Source: Brevibacillus gelatini (GTDB lineage: Bacteria; Bacillota; Bacilli; Brevibacillales; Brevibacillaceae). From it: a stretch of 62,457 nucleotides of DNA. The position numbers were made by a program, and so were the translations under genes. Shown piece by piece: positions 35,990-44,872 of this stretch; within the stretch, counting starts at the first letter, position 1, and each line of letters begins with the position of its first letter. The notes under the pieces are model-generated. The model was not told the DNA's origin. It worked only from the letters and a program-made list of their open reading frames with translations, and made no database searches. Location of the stretch: the NCBI RefSeq assembly GCF_003710935.1, contig NZ_RHHS01000009.1, positions 1 through 62,457 on the forward strand. Direction: 5' to 3'.

Positions 35990-36021
35990 AACGGGATGGC
36001 ACTTGCTGTCCCGGTTTTTTT
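35990..36021 (+). terminator. Terminator of the stalk-domain gene
   Basis: ACGGGATGGC pairs with GCTGTCCCGGT, followed by TTTTTT. An earlier weaker hairpin CAGGTCA/TGACCTG lies at 35946-35977. Confidence 0.75.
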
Positions 36022-36148
36022 GTCAAAAATCAATCGCCCTGTGCGAATGCTCAAGAGCGGAACGGCAGCGACCGGGTCGCCTTTTTTGTTTCGGGGCAGG
36101 CGCAGGCTGCACAGACCGGCAATCAGGGGAATCCCGGACGTTTTCCGT

Positions 36149-36664
36149 TCAAAAAGCGTATGCCATGCAAATGACCCGGCCAAGTCGCTCATGCTCCCGT
36201 TCCTCGTAGGCAGTGAAGCCGTACTTTTCATAAAACGGGACGACCTTGCTGTTTTTGGCGAGGACGGCAAGGTGCAGGGACGTATAGCCGTTTTCCCGGT
36301 ACCAATCGATCAGGCAGTCGAGGAACTCTTTGGCGTAGCCTTTGCCTTGACAGTCGCTGTGCAGCATGATAAGCCCGAGCCAAGGTTGTTTGTCCCGCGG
36401 ATTGCAGAGAATAAACTGTGCAATCCCGATGATGTTGCCGTTGGCAGATTCGCGCAGCGCCATGCTGTAGGAGTCCTCGAGGGCGAGGTTTTCCAGGTGA
36501 TCGGCTTCTATCTCCTGGACAGTGACGGCGCGTTTTCCGAAGGCGCACTCCATATAGTCGGGGTTCGAGTTATAGACAGCAAGCAGCTCGGCAAAATCTG
36601 CGGGAGTGACTGGCGAAAAATGCAGCCGCTTGCTGGAGGGGATAAAAGCAGGAGAATGTGGCAT
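36149..36664 (-). CDS. GNAT-family N-acetyltransferase
   Basis: A 171-aa protein with the GNAT fold: LGLIMLHSDCQGKGYAKEFL carries the acetyl-CoA loop (Q/RxxGxG/A variant QGKGYA) and FYEKYGFTAYEE the C-terminal strand. The substrate is unknown. It is a single gene on the minus strand between two plus-strand units. Confidence 0.88.
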   Translation of the reverse strand: MPHSPAFIPSSKRLHFSPVTPADFAELLAVYNSNPDYMECAFGKRAVTVQEIEADHLENLALEDSYSMALRESANGNIIGIAQFILCNPRDKQPWLGLIMLHSDCQGKGYAKEFLDCLIDWYRENGYTSLHLAVLAKNSKVVPFYEKYGFTAYEEREHERLGRVICMAYAF

Positions 36665-36838
36665 ACGAAGGCTCCTTTCTCGTCATTTAACAACAATCTA
36701 ATTAGATGGTAATCTAATATAGGAAAATGTCAATGCCCTCAGCGTGCCAGTCAAGCAGGTTAAGGGAATTCCCTGATACACAACCGCCCCTGTAAACTCT
36801 ACAATAGCACTTAGATGATTGTCTCAAAGGAGGAGCGC

Positions 36839-37930
36839 ATGAGTACGTGGAGAGAAGACCTGGGGACATCCTATGAAGCCATATCCCTGATGCAGTCCAT
36901 CTTTGCCAACGTCAGTGACGCCATCCTGGTGATCGACCATGAGGGCCGGATCGTCCGGGCCAACGCCGCGTTGGAGAAGATGACGGGGTGGACCGAAGAC
37001 GAGCTGATCCGGGAAAAGCATATTTGCGAGCTTTGCCTGGGGATGGCAACCTGTATGGAGGAAACGAGCTGTGCGGACTGTTTTTTCAAACGCGTACAGA
37101 TGCCGTCCTTTGAAATGAAGCTCCGTACAAAAGACGGTCGTGATTTTCCCGTAGCCGCCAGCTCCGCCCGATTGCCTGAAGAATCAGGGGGCAAGCTGGT
37201 GTTGATTTTGCGCGACATGTCGGCTCAGCAGCGTGCGGAAAAACAGCGTTACCAGCACAAGCTGACCCACTTTGCCATTCAGGCTCAGGAAGAGGAACGC
37301 AAGCGTATTGCCCGCGAACTGCACGACGGCATAGGGCAGGCGCTTTACAGTATTTTGGTAGGGCTGAATGTGGTCAGGCAAGGCAATCCGAGCGAAGCCG
37401 TCATGCAGCATGTGACGGAGCTGGTGAACATGACGTCGCGGGCGATGGAGGAAGTCAAGCGTATGGCACTGGAGCTGCGCCCGTCCGCTCTCGACGACCT
37501 TGGCCTTCTGCCTGCCTTGCGCTCGTTGATGAAGCGGCTGGAAAAAACATTCCACCTCCAGATCGAGCTGCATGTGCAGGGAGAGAAGCGACGGTATTCC
37601 GCCCCGATGGAAACAGCGCTGTACCGGATCGTGCAGGAGGCCATGACCAATACGGCGAAGTACGCGCAGGCGAGCCAACTCGGGATCATGTTCGAGAATC
37701 GGGAAAAAGAAGTGGTTGTAACGATCGTGGACGACGGTATCGGCTTTGAGGTGGAGAAGACGTTGAATTTCGGCAAGGGGCTTGGCTTGTTCGGCATGAA
37801 GGAACGGGCGCAACTGCTCGGAGGGACGGTCGATATTCGCTCGGCGCCCCAGGAAGGGACGACGGTCATCGTCCGTATTCCGTTGCCTGAGGAGGGGAAG
37901 TTGGATGACGATTCGCGTCTTGATCGCTGA
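36839..37930 (+). CDS. PAS-HisKA_3 sensor histidine kinase with a cysteine cluster
   Basis: A 363-aa cytoplasmic kinase of the NarX/DesK class. The PAS domain spans about 15-128 and contains a symmetric cysteine array, C63-x2-C66-x5-C72-x5-C78-x2-C81. HisKA_3 has H162 in IARELHDGIGQAL, and HATPase_c has DDGIGF and GLGLFGMKERA. No membrane segment is present, so it senses an internal signal. The cysteines could bind an Fe-S cluster or zinc and so report oxygen or redox state, as NreB does. AAAGGAGGAG precedes the ATG. It overlaps the regulator gene by 26 bp. Confidence 0.93.
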   Translation: MSTWREDLGTSYEAISLMQSIFANVSDAILVIDHEGRIVRANAALEKMTGWTEDELIREKHICELCLGMATCMEETSCADCFFKRVQMPSFEMKLRTKDGRDFPVAASSARLPEESGGKLVLILRDMSAQQRAEKQRYQHKLTHFAIQAQEEERKRIARELHDGIGQALYSILVGLNVVRQGNPSEAVMQHVTELVNMTSRAMEEVKRMALELRPSALDDLGLLPALRSLMKRLEKTFHLQIELHVQGEKRRYSAPMETALYRIVQEAMTNTAKYAQASQLGIMFENREKEVVVTIVDDGIGFEVEKTLNFGKGLGLFGMKERAQLLGGTVDIRSAPQEGTTVIVRIPLPEEGKLDDDSRLDR

Positions 37931-38561
37931 CGATCACGCGATTGTACGGTCCGGGCTGGGGATGCTAATCAATGCCCAGGAGGACATGGAGGTCGTCGGC
38001 TATGCGGCTGACGGCAAGGAGGCTTGCGAAAAAGCGCTGGAAATCCGCCCGGACGTGGTGCTGATGGATTTGAGCATGCCGCCGGGGGAGAACGGCCTGA
38101 CGGCTACCGCGAGGCTGAAGGAAGCAGCGCCAGACATTCAGGTGCTCGTCCTGACCATGCACGACGATGAAGAATACTTGTTCCGCGTACTGCAGGCCGG
38201 AGCTGCCGGCTATATTTTGAAAAGCGCTCCCGATCTCGACCTGATCTCCGCAATCCGCTCCGTGAACAACGGCATGGCCTATTTGTATCCGTCAGCGACC
38301 AAATCGCTGATCGAGGAATTTTTGCAGATGGTCAAAAACGGCGAGGAGCAGGCCAAGTACGAAATTTTGACGGATCGGGAAAAAGAAGTGCTCGTGCTGA
38401 TCGCCAAAGGCTTCAGCAACAAGGAAATCGCCGAGCAGCTCACCGTGTCCGTGAAGACCGTCGAGTCGCACAAGGCGCACATCATGGAAAAGCTGCATTT
38501 GCGCACGCGGCCTGATCTGGTACGGTATGCGATTAAAAAAGGCTGGCTTGATTTTGAATAG
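37905..38561 (+). CDS. NarL/LuxR-family response regulator
   Basis: A 218-aa regulator with receiver domain (D10, phosphoacceptor D55 in VVLMDLSMPP, K near 105) and a LuxR helix-turn-helix (LTDREKEVLVLIAKGFSNKEIAEQL cut around 155-180, then KTVESHKAHIMEKL). It is the partner of the overlapping kinase gene. By position it could control the downstream YcdB-like gene or the terminal oxidase operon; no operator could be identified. Confidence 0.95.
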   Translation: MTIRVLIADDHAIVRSGLGMLINAQEDMEVVGYAADGKEACEKALEIRPDVVLMDLSMPPGENGLTATARLKEAAPDIQVLVLTMHDDEEYLFRVLQAGAAGYILKSAPDLDLISAIRSVNNGMAYLYPSATKSLIEEFLQMVKNGEEQAKYEILTDREKEVLVLIAKGFSNKEIAEQLTVSVKTVESHKAHIMEKLHLRTRPDLVRYAIKKGWLDFE

Positions 38562-38573
38562 CTTCATGCTTTG

Positions 38574-38610
38574 ACACGCCATTTTCGCGATGCGAGGGCG
38601 TGTTTTTTTT
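38574..38610 (+). terminator. Terminator of the kinase-regulator operon
   Basis: ACACGCC (38574-38580) pairs with GGCGTGT (38597-38603), followed by TTTTTTT. Confidence 0.75.
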
Positions 38611-38712
38611 GTTTGTAAAAGACGAGGTAAATATGTAACTTTTTGGGTATCCCTCGCGTCTTTTTGTTTGTAAGTGTAAAAATATTTTTCATGCAAGGTT
38701 CAGGAGGGCAAG

Positions 38713-40401
38713 ATGAAGAAGATCCATCAGTCTGTCATGACAGTTGTTGCAGCTTGCCTGCTCGCTGCAACGCCAATATGGACAGTGCCAGCGAACGCAG
38801 CAAATGGTACACAGGAGCAGCAGTCTCAGCAAAAGGAATTTTCCCAAGAGGTGCAAAATACGCTGGACAAATTGAAGGAAGCCATTCCGGAATTGAAAAA
38901 GCTTCGTATGAAAAGCAAAACGGAGAGAACACAGAGCATTCACTATTCGCATCCGGTTTGGGACGTAATACTGACAGATGAGCCGGAAACAGGAGCAGAG
39001 CAAAACAGCTTTGCCTATACTACCGCAAGAATCGTAATCGATTCCCAGAAAGGGCGACTGCTTTACCTGGACGTGCAAAATCCAGCCTGGGCATCTGCTG
39101 CCTACCCGGACGAAAAGCTGGCGCGCGAAAAGGCCGATGCGTTTCTCGCCAGCATGATCGGGAAGGATGTCAGTCAATTCAAGCAGTCCAAGTTGATGTC
39201 CAGGGGAAAAGCAGGGATGAGCGACGAAAAAGGTACAACGCTCGAATGGGCACGCTCTACTGTCCACTACAAGACGCTCATCAATCAGATTCCGGTTGAG
39301 GACCATGCGCTCTCGGTTTCTGTTGACCACGCCGGACACATTATCCGTTATGATGCGTACAATCAAGTCTTGCCTGACGAGGCAAAATGGCCTGACCCGA
39401 AACAGGCAATCCCGCTGGAAAAAGCAAAGCAGGTTTATCAGGATAAGCTGAAAATGGAGCTGCAATACGTAGCCGAGCAGCCGCTTTCCTATTCAGCGCC
39501 TGGCAACGTAAATGAGAAGAAGCCGATGCTAACTTACCAGCCGAACGAGGTGCGAACAATCGACGCCCTCACAGGAGAGGTGCTGGACCAGCCAGCCCAG
39601 CAGGCCAAGGAGAACGTTCAGGTAAAAGGCGAAGGAAAGTCCGTCAAAATCGCTTCGCAAAAAGAGGCCGAGCAATGGCTGAAGTCCCAGTTTGGCATTG
39701 ATGTTTCCGGTGCTATTTTTGAATACGACGATCACAAGGACAATCTCCAAAGAGGATTACAGACGATTGAGTCGTATATATGGGATTTCTCAAAAAAAGA
39801 CGACCATGCTTTTGATACCATTTCGCTTACCACTGATGCAGCCAGTGACCGTCTGATCGCCTTCCATCTGAATCTGCGGGAAGGACAGGAGCAGAAGAAC
39901 AAAATCAGCGTCGAAGAAGCGAAGAAAAAAGCGCTTGCCGTGTTGCAGCCATACCTCGATCCGGCTGTTACCGAGCTGACGCTGTTCACGTTCGCGTATG
40001 ATGATAAAGCAATTCCGGCCTGGGTGGACAAGAGCAAGCTGAGACCAAGGAACGAGCGGCGTACGGTTTCCTTCCATTTTGAGGGAAAACGCAACGGAAT
40101 CCCCGTATCGGATGAGTTTTACCAGGTTGAGATCGATCTGGTGACAGGCGCCGTTATAGAGTTGAATCTCCATCCGCTCCATCCTGATATCGTCTTGCCC
40201 GCTGCCACAAAGCTGGTTAGCGCCCAGGAAGCAAAAGAAACGTACCAAAAGGAAGTCGAGCTGGAGCTGGTGTATTACTGGGAGCACTACGAAGATCAGC
40301 GTGCACCTGAGCCAAAGCTGGTCTACCAGCCAAAAAGAGAGGGCAGCTACCGCTTTGTCGACGCAACTACGGGCAAATTAATCGAATTGAAATATCAATA
40401 A
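38713..40401 (+). CDS. Secreted YcdB/YcdC-PepSY-type protein
   Basis: A 562-aa protein with a signal peptide (cleavage near PANAANG) and repeated YcdB/YcdC units: segments of the type REKADAFLASMIG, LSVSVDHAGHIIRYDAYN, TIDALTGEVLDQ, LVTGAVIELNLH and RFVDATTGKLIELKY show PepSY-like beta hairpins. Such proteins sit on the cell surface of Paenibacillaceae and may regulate proteases; function is unproven. CAGGAGGGC precedes the ATG. Confidence 0.85.
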   Translation: MKKIHQSVMTVVAACLLAATPIWTVPANAANGTQEQQSQQKEFSQEVQNTLDKLKEAIPELKKLRMKSKTERTQSIHYSHPVWDVILTDEPETGAEQNSFAYTTARIVIDSQKGRLLYLDVQNPAWASAAYPDEKLAREKADAFLASMIGKDVSQFKQSKLMSRGKAGMSDEKGTTLEWARSTVHYKTLINQIPVEDHALSVSVDHAGHIIRYDAYNQVLPDEAKWPDPKQAIPLEKAKQVYQDKLKMELQYVAEQPLSYSAPGNVNEKKPMLTYQPNEVRTIDALTGEVLDQPAQQAKENVQVKGEGKSVKIASQKEAEQWLKSQFGIDVSGAIFEYDDHKDNLQRGLQTIESYIWDFSKKDDHAFDTISLTTDAASDRLIAFHLNLREGQEQKNKISVEEAKKKALAVLQPYLDPAVTELTLFTFAYDDKAIPAWVDKSKLRPRNERRTVSFHFEGKRNGIPVSDEFYQVEIDLVTGAVIELNLHPLHPDIVLPAATKLVSAQEAKETYQKEVELELVYYWEHYEDQRAPEPKLVYQPKREGSYRFVDATTGKLIELKYQ

Positions 40402-40418
40402 AAATACTACAAACCACG

Positions 40419-40456
40419 AAAGCCGATCTCTGCACTTGCAGAAATCGGCTTTTTTG
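40419..40456 (+). terminator. Terminator of the YcdB-like gene
   Basis: AAAGCCGATCTCTGC pairs with GCAGAAATCGGCTTT around ACTT, followed by TTT. Confidence 0.85.
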
Positions 40457-40607
40457 TCGAACATGTGACACAAACCGAGCAGAATCAGGAGTTTCCCCGA
40501 CCAATTTAGGGGATTTCCCCGAATTACTTCCTTCTGGTTCCAGGAGTAGAATGAAGGCGTGAAAAATATGATGCGCCTGCGCGGCACACAGAAAGGAGAA
40601 AAGTGCG

Positions 40608-40775
40608 ATGGAGACGCAAATCGACAAATTAAAGCAAGGCAAAAAGTCGAAAGAAAAAAAGACGCAGCCCGAGCAAGAGGAACTGAAGGGGACGTTTGCC
40701 GCTGTGCTAATTGTGGGGGGCATCATTCTCGTCGGTTGGCTGGGTGTATTCGGGCTTTTCCTGGAACGGGCGTAA
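40608..40775 (+). CDS. ba3-type cytochrome c oxidase subunit IIa
   Basis: A 55-aa protein that short-ORF filters miss. A charged N terminus (METQIDKLKQGKKSKEKK) is followed by one membrane helix (TFAAVLIVGGIILVGWLGVF). GAAAGGAGAA precedes the ATG. It lies 24 bp before the subunit II gene of a ba3-type oxidase, where a one-helix subunit IIa is known in related bacilli and in Thermus, and that is the likely identity. Confidence 0.85.
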   Translation: METQIDKLKQGKKSKEKKTQPEQEELKGTFAAVLIVGGIILVGWLGVFGLFLERA

Positions 40776-40799
40776 TAGAGGAAGAGAAGGAGGATACTT

Positions 40800-41267
40800 A
40801 TGCATTTGCACCGTTATGAAAAAATATGGCTGATGCTTGGTGCAGGCGGTCTGGCGCTGTTTGTCGTGTTGCTGTGCGTCAATGCGTTTGCGATGGGAAT
40901 GGCCCCGCCAAGCAGTATGGAAATGATCGACCCTGAAAAGGTGATGGAAACCCCTCCTTTTGATAAACCGGGACTAGTGCAGGTAGGAGACAAGGAGTAC
41001 GACGCTTACATGACGGCGTTTGCCTTTGGCTTCGCGCCGACGAAGATGGAGGTCGAAGCAGGCTCTACGATCAACTTCCACGTCACAAGTCCGGACGTGA
41101 TTCACGGATTCCAGATTCCGGAAACAAATGTCAACTTCATGGTCTTGCCGGGACATATCAGCTCGGCCAGCTATACGTTTGACAAACCGGGCGAGTATTT
41201 GATTCTTTGCAACGAATACTGTGGCGCAGGCCATCAGGTGATGGCAACCACGATTATTGTGAAATAG
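40800..41267 (+). CDS. ba3-type cytochrome c oxidase subunit II
   Basis: A 155-aa protein with one N-terminal membrane anchor and a cupredoxin domain. The CuA ligands are visible as H in DVIHGFQIP and C-x3-C, H and M in CNEYCGAGHQVM. It accepts electrons from cytochrome c and passes them to subunit I. GGAGG lies before the ATG. Middle gene of a three-gene operon. Confidence 0.95.
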   Translation: MHLHRYEKIWLMLGAGGLALFVVLLCVNAFAMGMAPPSSMEMIDPEKVMETPPFDKPGLVQVGDKEYDAYMTAFAFGFAPTKMEVEAGSTINFHVTSPDVIHGFQIPETNVNFMVLPGHISSASYTFDKPGEYLILCNEYCGAGHQVMATTIIVK

Positions 41268-41282
41268 AGGTAGGTGAACCCT

Positions 41283-42956
41283 ATGGTAATCGCACGAAAA
41301 ATAGACGATTCGATTCCCCACGTTCCAATACAGCGGTCAGCGGCAAAGCTTAGTCTGGCGTATGTGTGGGTGGCGTATATCGCCTTCGGGCTGGCTGCAT
41401 TGGCAGGTATGCTTCAGGGAATGGTGCGCGGCGGTATCATAGAACTGCCAAGCTGGATGAACTACTATCAAATCTTGACAGCTCATGGCGTATTGATGGC
41501 ACTTATTTTTACCACGTTTTTCATTGTCGGGTTTATCTTTTCCGGTGTAGCCCGAACGACAGGCGGTTCCTTGCACGGAACGACGCTGAAACTTGGTTGG
41601 GTAGGCTGGATTCTCATGGTGACAGGTACGTTGATGGCTGGTGTCACAATTGTGATGAATGAAGCTTCGGTCCTGTACACCTTCTATGCTCCATTGAAAG
41701 CATCGCCTTATTTCTACATTGGTGCGGCCTTGCTCGTAGTGGGCAGTTGGCTGGCAGGCGTCGGGGTTTTTGCCAGCTACCGCAAATGGAGACGGGAAAA
41801 TCCGGGGAAAACCTCTCCGCTGTTCGTCTTCATGTCTGTCGCCACTTATATTCTGTGGATCATCGCGACACTTCCGGTAGCGGTTGAGGTGCTGTTCCAA
41901 CTCATTCCGTGGTCGCTCGGACTGGTACCAAGTATTAACATCATGCTCAGCCGCACGCTGTTCTGGTTTTTTGGTCACCCGCTCGTTTATTTCTGGCTGC
42001 TGCCGGCTTACATGGCCTGGTATGTATGCGTTCCGCGCATTATTGGCGGTCATGTTTTCAGTGACTCGCTCAGCCGTCTCTCTTTTATCTGTTTCTTGCT
42101 GTTCTCCATTCCGGTTGGGTTCCACCACCAATTGATGGAGCCGGGAATTTCCGCCGGGTGGAAAATGATCCACGTCGTTCTGACGCTGATCGTTGTTATT
42201 CCGTCGCTGATGACGGCGTTCTCGATGTTTGCTGTCTTCGAGACAACAGGCCGCAAAAAAGGTGGCAGCGGACTGTTCGGCTGGTTCAAGAAGTTGCCTT
42301 GGAGTGACGCTCGCTTCTTCGCTCCGTTTATGGGAATGCTGTTCTTCATTCCTGGTGGTGCGGGCGGAATTATCAACGCAAGTAACCAGCTCAATGCAGT
42401 CGTACACAATACGATTTGGGTAACAGGACACTTCCACATTACAGTCGGTGCTGCTGTTGCGCTCACTTTCTTCGGTGTCAGCTTCTGGCTGGTGCCAGCC
42501 TTGACGGGACGCAGGCTGACCAAGACGGCAAATCGCATGGCGATGGTGCAAACCGTATTCTGGTCGGTAGGGATGTTCCTGATGTCGTTTGCCATGCATA
42601 CGATGGGGCTGCAAGGCGCACCGCGCCGGACAGACTACACGACATACATGGATCATCCGACCGCGCTTGGCTGGATGGATTACCAACGCGTCATGGCCTT
42701 TGGTGGAGGGCTGCTGTTTGTATCCGCGATTCTGTTGATTCTCATTCTGCTGTACCTGACATTCTACGCACCAAAAGGAAACACCGAGTATCCAATTGCT
42801 GAAACCGAGACTAATCAGACAGTGCCAGGCATTTTGGAGCGTTGGCCTGTATGGATCGGGCTGCTCGCCTTCCTGATTGTTCTGGCCTACGGCTATCCGA
42901 TCATGGAGCAGATTCAGCATCAAGCGCCAGGCTCGCCTCCATTCCGGACCTGGTAA
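41283..42956 (+). CDS. ba3-type cytochrome c oxidase subunit I
   Basis: A 557-aa heme-copper oxidase subunit with about 13 membrane helices. The low-spin heme and CuB ligands are in HGVLMAL, GHPLVYFWLLPAYMAWY (about residue 231), FHHQLM and TGHFHITVG (about 383), and the sequence is of the B (ba3) family and not the A (aa3) type. The ATG at 41283 lies 8 nt after AGGTAGGTG; a GTG at 41274 is part of that site. No subunit III or assembly genes follow, in line with ba3 operons. Confidence 0.95.
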   Translation: MVIARKIDDSIPHVPIQRSAAKLSLAYVWVAYIAFGLAALAGMLQGMVRGGIIELPSWMNYYQILTAHGVLMALIFTTFFIVGFIFSGVARTTGGSLHGTTLKLGWVGWILMVTGTLMAGVTIVMNEASVLYTFYAPLKASPYFYIGAALLVVGSWLAGVGVFASYRKWRRENPGKTSPLFVFMSVATYILWIIATLPVAVEVLFQLIPWSLGLVPSINIMLSRTLFWFFGHPLVYFWLLPAYMAWYVCVPRIIGGHVFSDSLSRLSFICFLLFSIPVGFHHQLMEPGISAGWKMIHVVLTLIVVIPSLMTAFSMFAVFETTGRKKGGSGLFGWFKKLPWSDARFFAPFMGMLFFIPGGAGGIINASNQLNAVVHNTIWVTGHFHITVGAAVALTFFGVSFWLVPALTGRRLTKTANRMAMVQTVFWSVGMFLMSFAMHTMGLQGAPRRTDYTTYMDHPTALGWMDYQRVMAFGGGLLFVSAILLILILLYLTFYAPKGNTEYPIAETETNQTVPGILERWPVWIGLLAFLIVLAYGYPIMEQIQHQAPGSPPFRTW

Positions 42957-42978
42957 GATTAAGAAAACGAAAAAGCCA

Positions 42979-43020
42979 AGAGCCACTCTCCATATTATAT
43001 GCATGGGAGTGGCTCTTTTT
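42979..43020. terminator. Terminator of the oxidase operon
   Basis: AGAGCCACTC pairs with GAGTGGCTCT, followed by TTTTGCTTTT. On the other strand it can serve the 34-aa gene that ends at 43025. Confidence 0.85.
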
Positions 43021-43024
43021 GCTT

Positions 43025-43129
43025 TTACCAGTATCCAAGAGCGGCCAATTCGGTGAAGGCGAGAATCAAGTAGCCAATTGCTAGCAGCCAGAGAGCGAGC
43101 AGCCTGAGATCATCCTCTTCAAAAGACAT
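43025..43129 (-). CDS. 34-aa single-segment membrane micropeptide
   Basis: The minus strand encodes a 34-aa peptide with an acidic N terminus (MSFEEDDLR) and one hydrophobic helix (LLALWLLAIGYLILAFT) ending ELAALGYW. AAAGGAGGAG lies 4-5 nt before the ATG, a near-perfect site that makes chance unlikely. It is convergent with the ba3 oxidase operon. I do not recognise the family. A role as an oxidase-associated or stress micropeptide is only a guess. Confidence 0.7.
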   Translation of the reverse strand: MSFEEDDLRLLALWLLAIGYLILAFTELAALGYW

Positions 43130-43192
43130 GGAACTCCTCCTTTATCTCTTGTTACTTCCAAAGTATTCAGGAGGAGAGGCATTGGTTTGGCT

Positions 43193-43948
43193 TTATGGCT
43201 CGTAAATCATTTTGCGGGTCATGCCGCCGTCCACCACCAGCTCGGTTCCGGTAATAAAGTCGTTTTCCTTTTGCGTCAAAAAGAGGCAGGCGCGGGCGAT
43301 GTCGTCGGGCGTACCGACGCGACCTGCGGGATGCTGCGCATGATCCTGGGGGCGCAGCGCCGTATAATCGCCGTTTTCAATCCAGCCTGGCGAGATGGTG
43401 TTGACGCGAATTTTGTCGGGACCAAGCGATACGCTCAAGGCGTGGGTGAGGGCCAAAATACCTCCTTTGGACGCTGCGTACGCCTCGGAATGCGGCTCAG
43501 ACATGTGGGCTCTGGTCGAGGCCAGATTGACGATGGCTCCGCCGCCGTTTCGCCGCATGAGTTTGGCCGCTTCCCGCGAAGCGAGGAAGACGCTGCGCAG
43601 GTTTGTGTTCAAAATACGGTCCCACGCTTCGACAGTCAGGTCGTAAGGAGATTCCCAGACGGACAAGCCGGCGTTGTTGATGAGCACGTCAAGGCGGCCC
43701 CAGCGGGCGTCAACGGTTTGCATCAGCCGCTCGATCTGCTGCGGCTCGCTCACATCGGTTTGGACAAACGAGGCTGAGCCTGTCGTTGCTTCTGCTCCGT
43801 TTATTTTCCGGACGGCAGCTTCACCGGTCTCGGAACTGCGCTCGGCAATGATGACGTGCGCACCGTGAGCGGCGTACATGGTGGCGACGGCAAGCCCGAT
43901 GCCCTGTCCGCTGCCTGTGACGATGACAATATTATCCGTGTATTTCAA
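43193..43948 (-). CDS. SDR-family oxidoreductase
   Basis: A 251-aa classical short-chain dehydrogenase. The Rossmann motif VTGSGQGIGLA, NNAG at about 88-91 and the catalytic YAASKGG (Tyr, Lys) are visible, with ITGTELVVDGG at the end. NAD(P)-dependent oxidation of a sugar or alcohol is likely; the substrate is unknown. The start is TTG at 43948 after GGGAGGAG; the 116 codons open upstream run into the divergent nitroreductase gene and are not coding. Confidence 0.88.
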   Translation of the reverse strand: MKYTDNIVIVTGSGQGIGLAVATMYAAHGAHVIIAERSSETGEAAVRKINGAEATTGSASFVQTDVSEPQQIERLMQTVDARWGRLDVLINNAGLSVWESPYDLTVEAWDRILNTNLRSVFLASREAAKLMRRNGGGAIVNLASTRAHMSEPHSEAYAASKGGILALTHALSVSLGPDKIRVNTISPGWIENGDYTALRPQDHAQHPAGRVGTPDDIARACLFLTQKENDFITGTELVVDGGMTRKMIYEP

Positions 43949-44108
43949 GCAAAACTCCTCCCAACAATATAGGATGTAATACCATGTCCCTGTCCGTCTT
44001 CCGGCAAACTGCAACCGGGAGGAAAAAGGTGGTTGTAAAATGTTTCTAACTATATTAAAGTAAGTGTGTATCAGGAATAGGAAATGAAGATGGAGAGGAG
44101 AAAATTGT

Positions 44109-44741
44109 ATGAGTACCGAACTGAAAATGACTGCTGAACAAGTGATGGAAGCTCGCCATAGCGTGCGCAAATACGATCCGAATGCCACAATCCCACAGGG
44201 CGACCTGAACGAAATTTTGCGTCTCGCGGCAAGCGCTCCGTCCTCCTGGAACCTGCAGCATTGGCGTTTTCTCGTCGTGACTGATTCGGCGATCAAGCAA
44301 AAGCTTCTGCCGATTGCTTACAACCAGCAGCAAGTCGTGGATGCGTATGCCACCATCATCATACTCGGAGATTTGGAGGCGTACAAGTCGGCGCGCCCAG
44401 TGTATGACGCTGCCCTCGAAAAAGGCTACGTCACCGAGCAAGTGCGTGACACCCTGATCGGGCAAATCGAAGCAGCTTACAAAAACAATCCGGAGATCGC
44501 CCGCGACGAAGCGATCCGCAACTCTTCCTATGCGGCCATGCAACTGATGCTGGCGGCAAAAGCCAAAGGCTACGATACATGCCCAATGGGCGGATACGAT
44601 CGCGACGCGCTCATCAAAGAGCTGAACATTCCGTCGCGCTACATTCCGACGCTGATGCTGTCACTCGGCAAAGCAAGCGAGCAAGCTCATCCGACAGCCC
44701 GCTTTGGACTGGATGAGCTGGTGATTACGAACAGCTTCTAA
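44109..44741 (+). CDS. Nitroreductase family protein
   Basis: A 210-aa FMN-dependent NAD(P)H oxidoreductase with EARHSVRKYDPNATIP, ASAPSSWNLQHWRFLVV and GYDTCPMGGYD motifs. It belongs to the YodC/MhqN-like group and probably reduces nitroaromatics or quinones. AGAGGAGAA precedes the ATG. No MhqR-like box was found in front of it, so it does not clearly belong to the regulon at 12.4-14.9 kb. It is divergent from the SDR gene. Confidence 0.92.
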   Translation: MSTELKMTAEQVMEARHSVRKYDPNATIPQGDLNEILRLAASAPSSWNLQHWRFLVVTDSAIKQKLLPIAYNQQQVVDAYATIIILGDLEAYKSARPVYDAALEKGYVTEQVRDTLIGQIEAAYKNNPEIARDEAIRNSSYAAMQLMLAAKAKGYDTCPMGGYDRDALIKELNIPSRYIPTLMLSLGKASEQAHPTARFGLDELVITNSF

Positions 44742-44757
44742 TCCAACCTTTGCAAGT

Positions 44758-44813
44758 CCCCCACATCGACAGAGTAAAGCAAGGCCTTACTCTGTCGATG
44801 TGGGGGGATTTTT
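44758..44813 (+). terminator. Very stable terminator after the nitroreductase gene
   Basis: A perfect 20-bp stem (44758-44777 with 44787-44806) around a 9-nt loop is followed by GATTTTTTT. The left arm begins CCCCCACATCG. Confidence 0.9.
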
Positions 44814-44872
44814 TTAAAAAAAGTATAGGTTCATTAAGAAACAATATGCCATTCTCACACGTCATAAAATAT

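Noticed and set aside
41337..43004. 555-codon open frame antisense to the oxidase subunit I gene
   Set aside because: Mirror of a well-identified membrane protein gene; no start signals or recognisable product.
43949..44108. A fourth MhqR-like operator before the nitroreductase gene
   Set aside because: No TATCTTGAA/TTTAAGATA-like palindrome is present in the gap.
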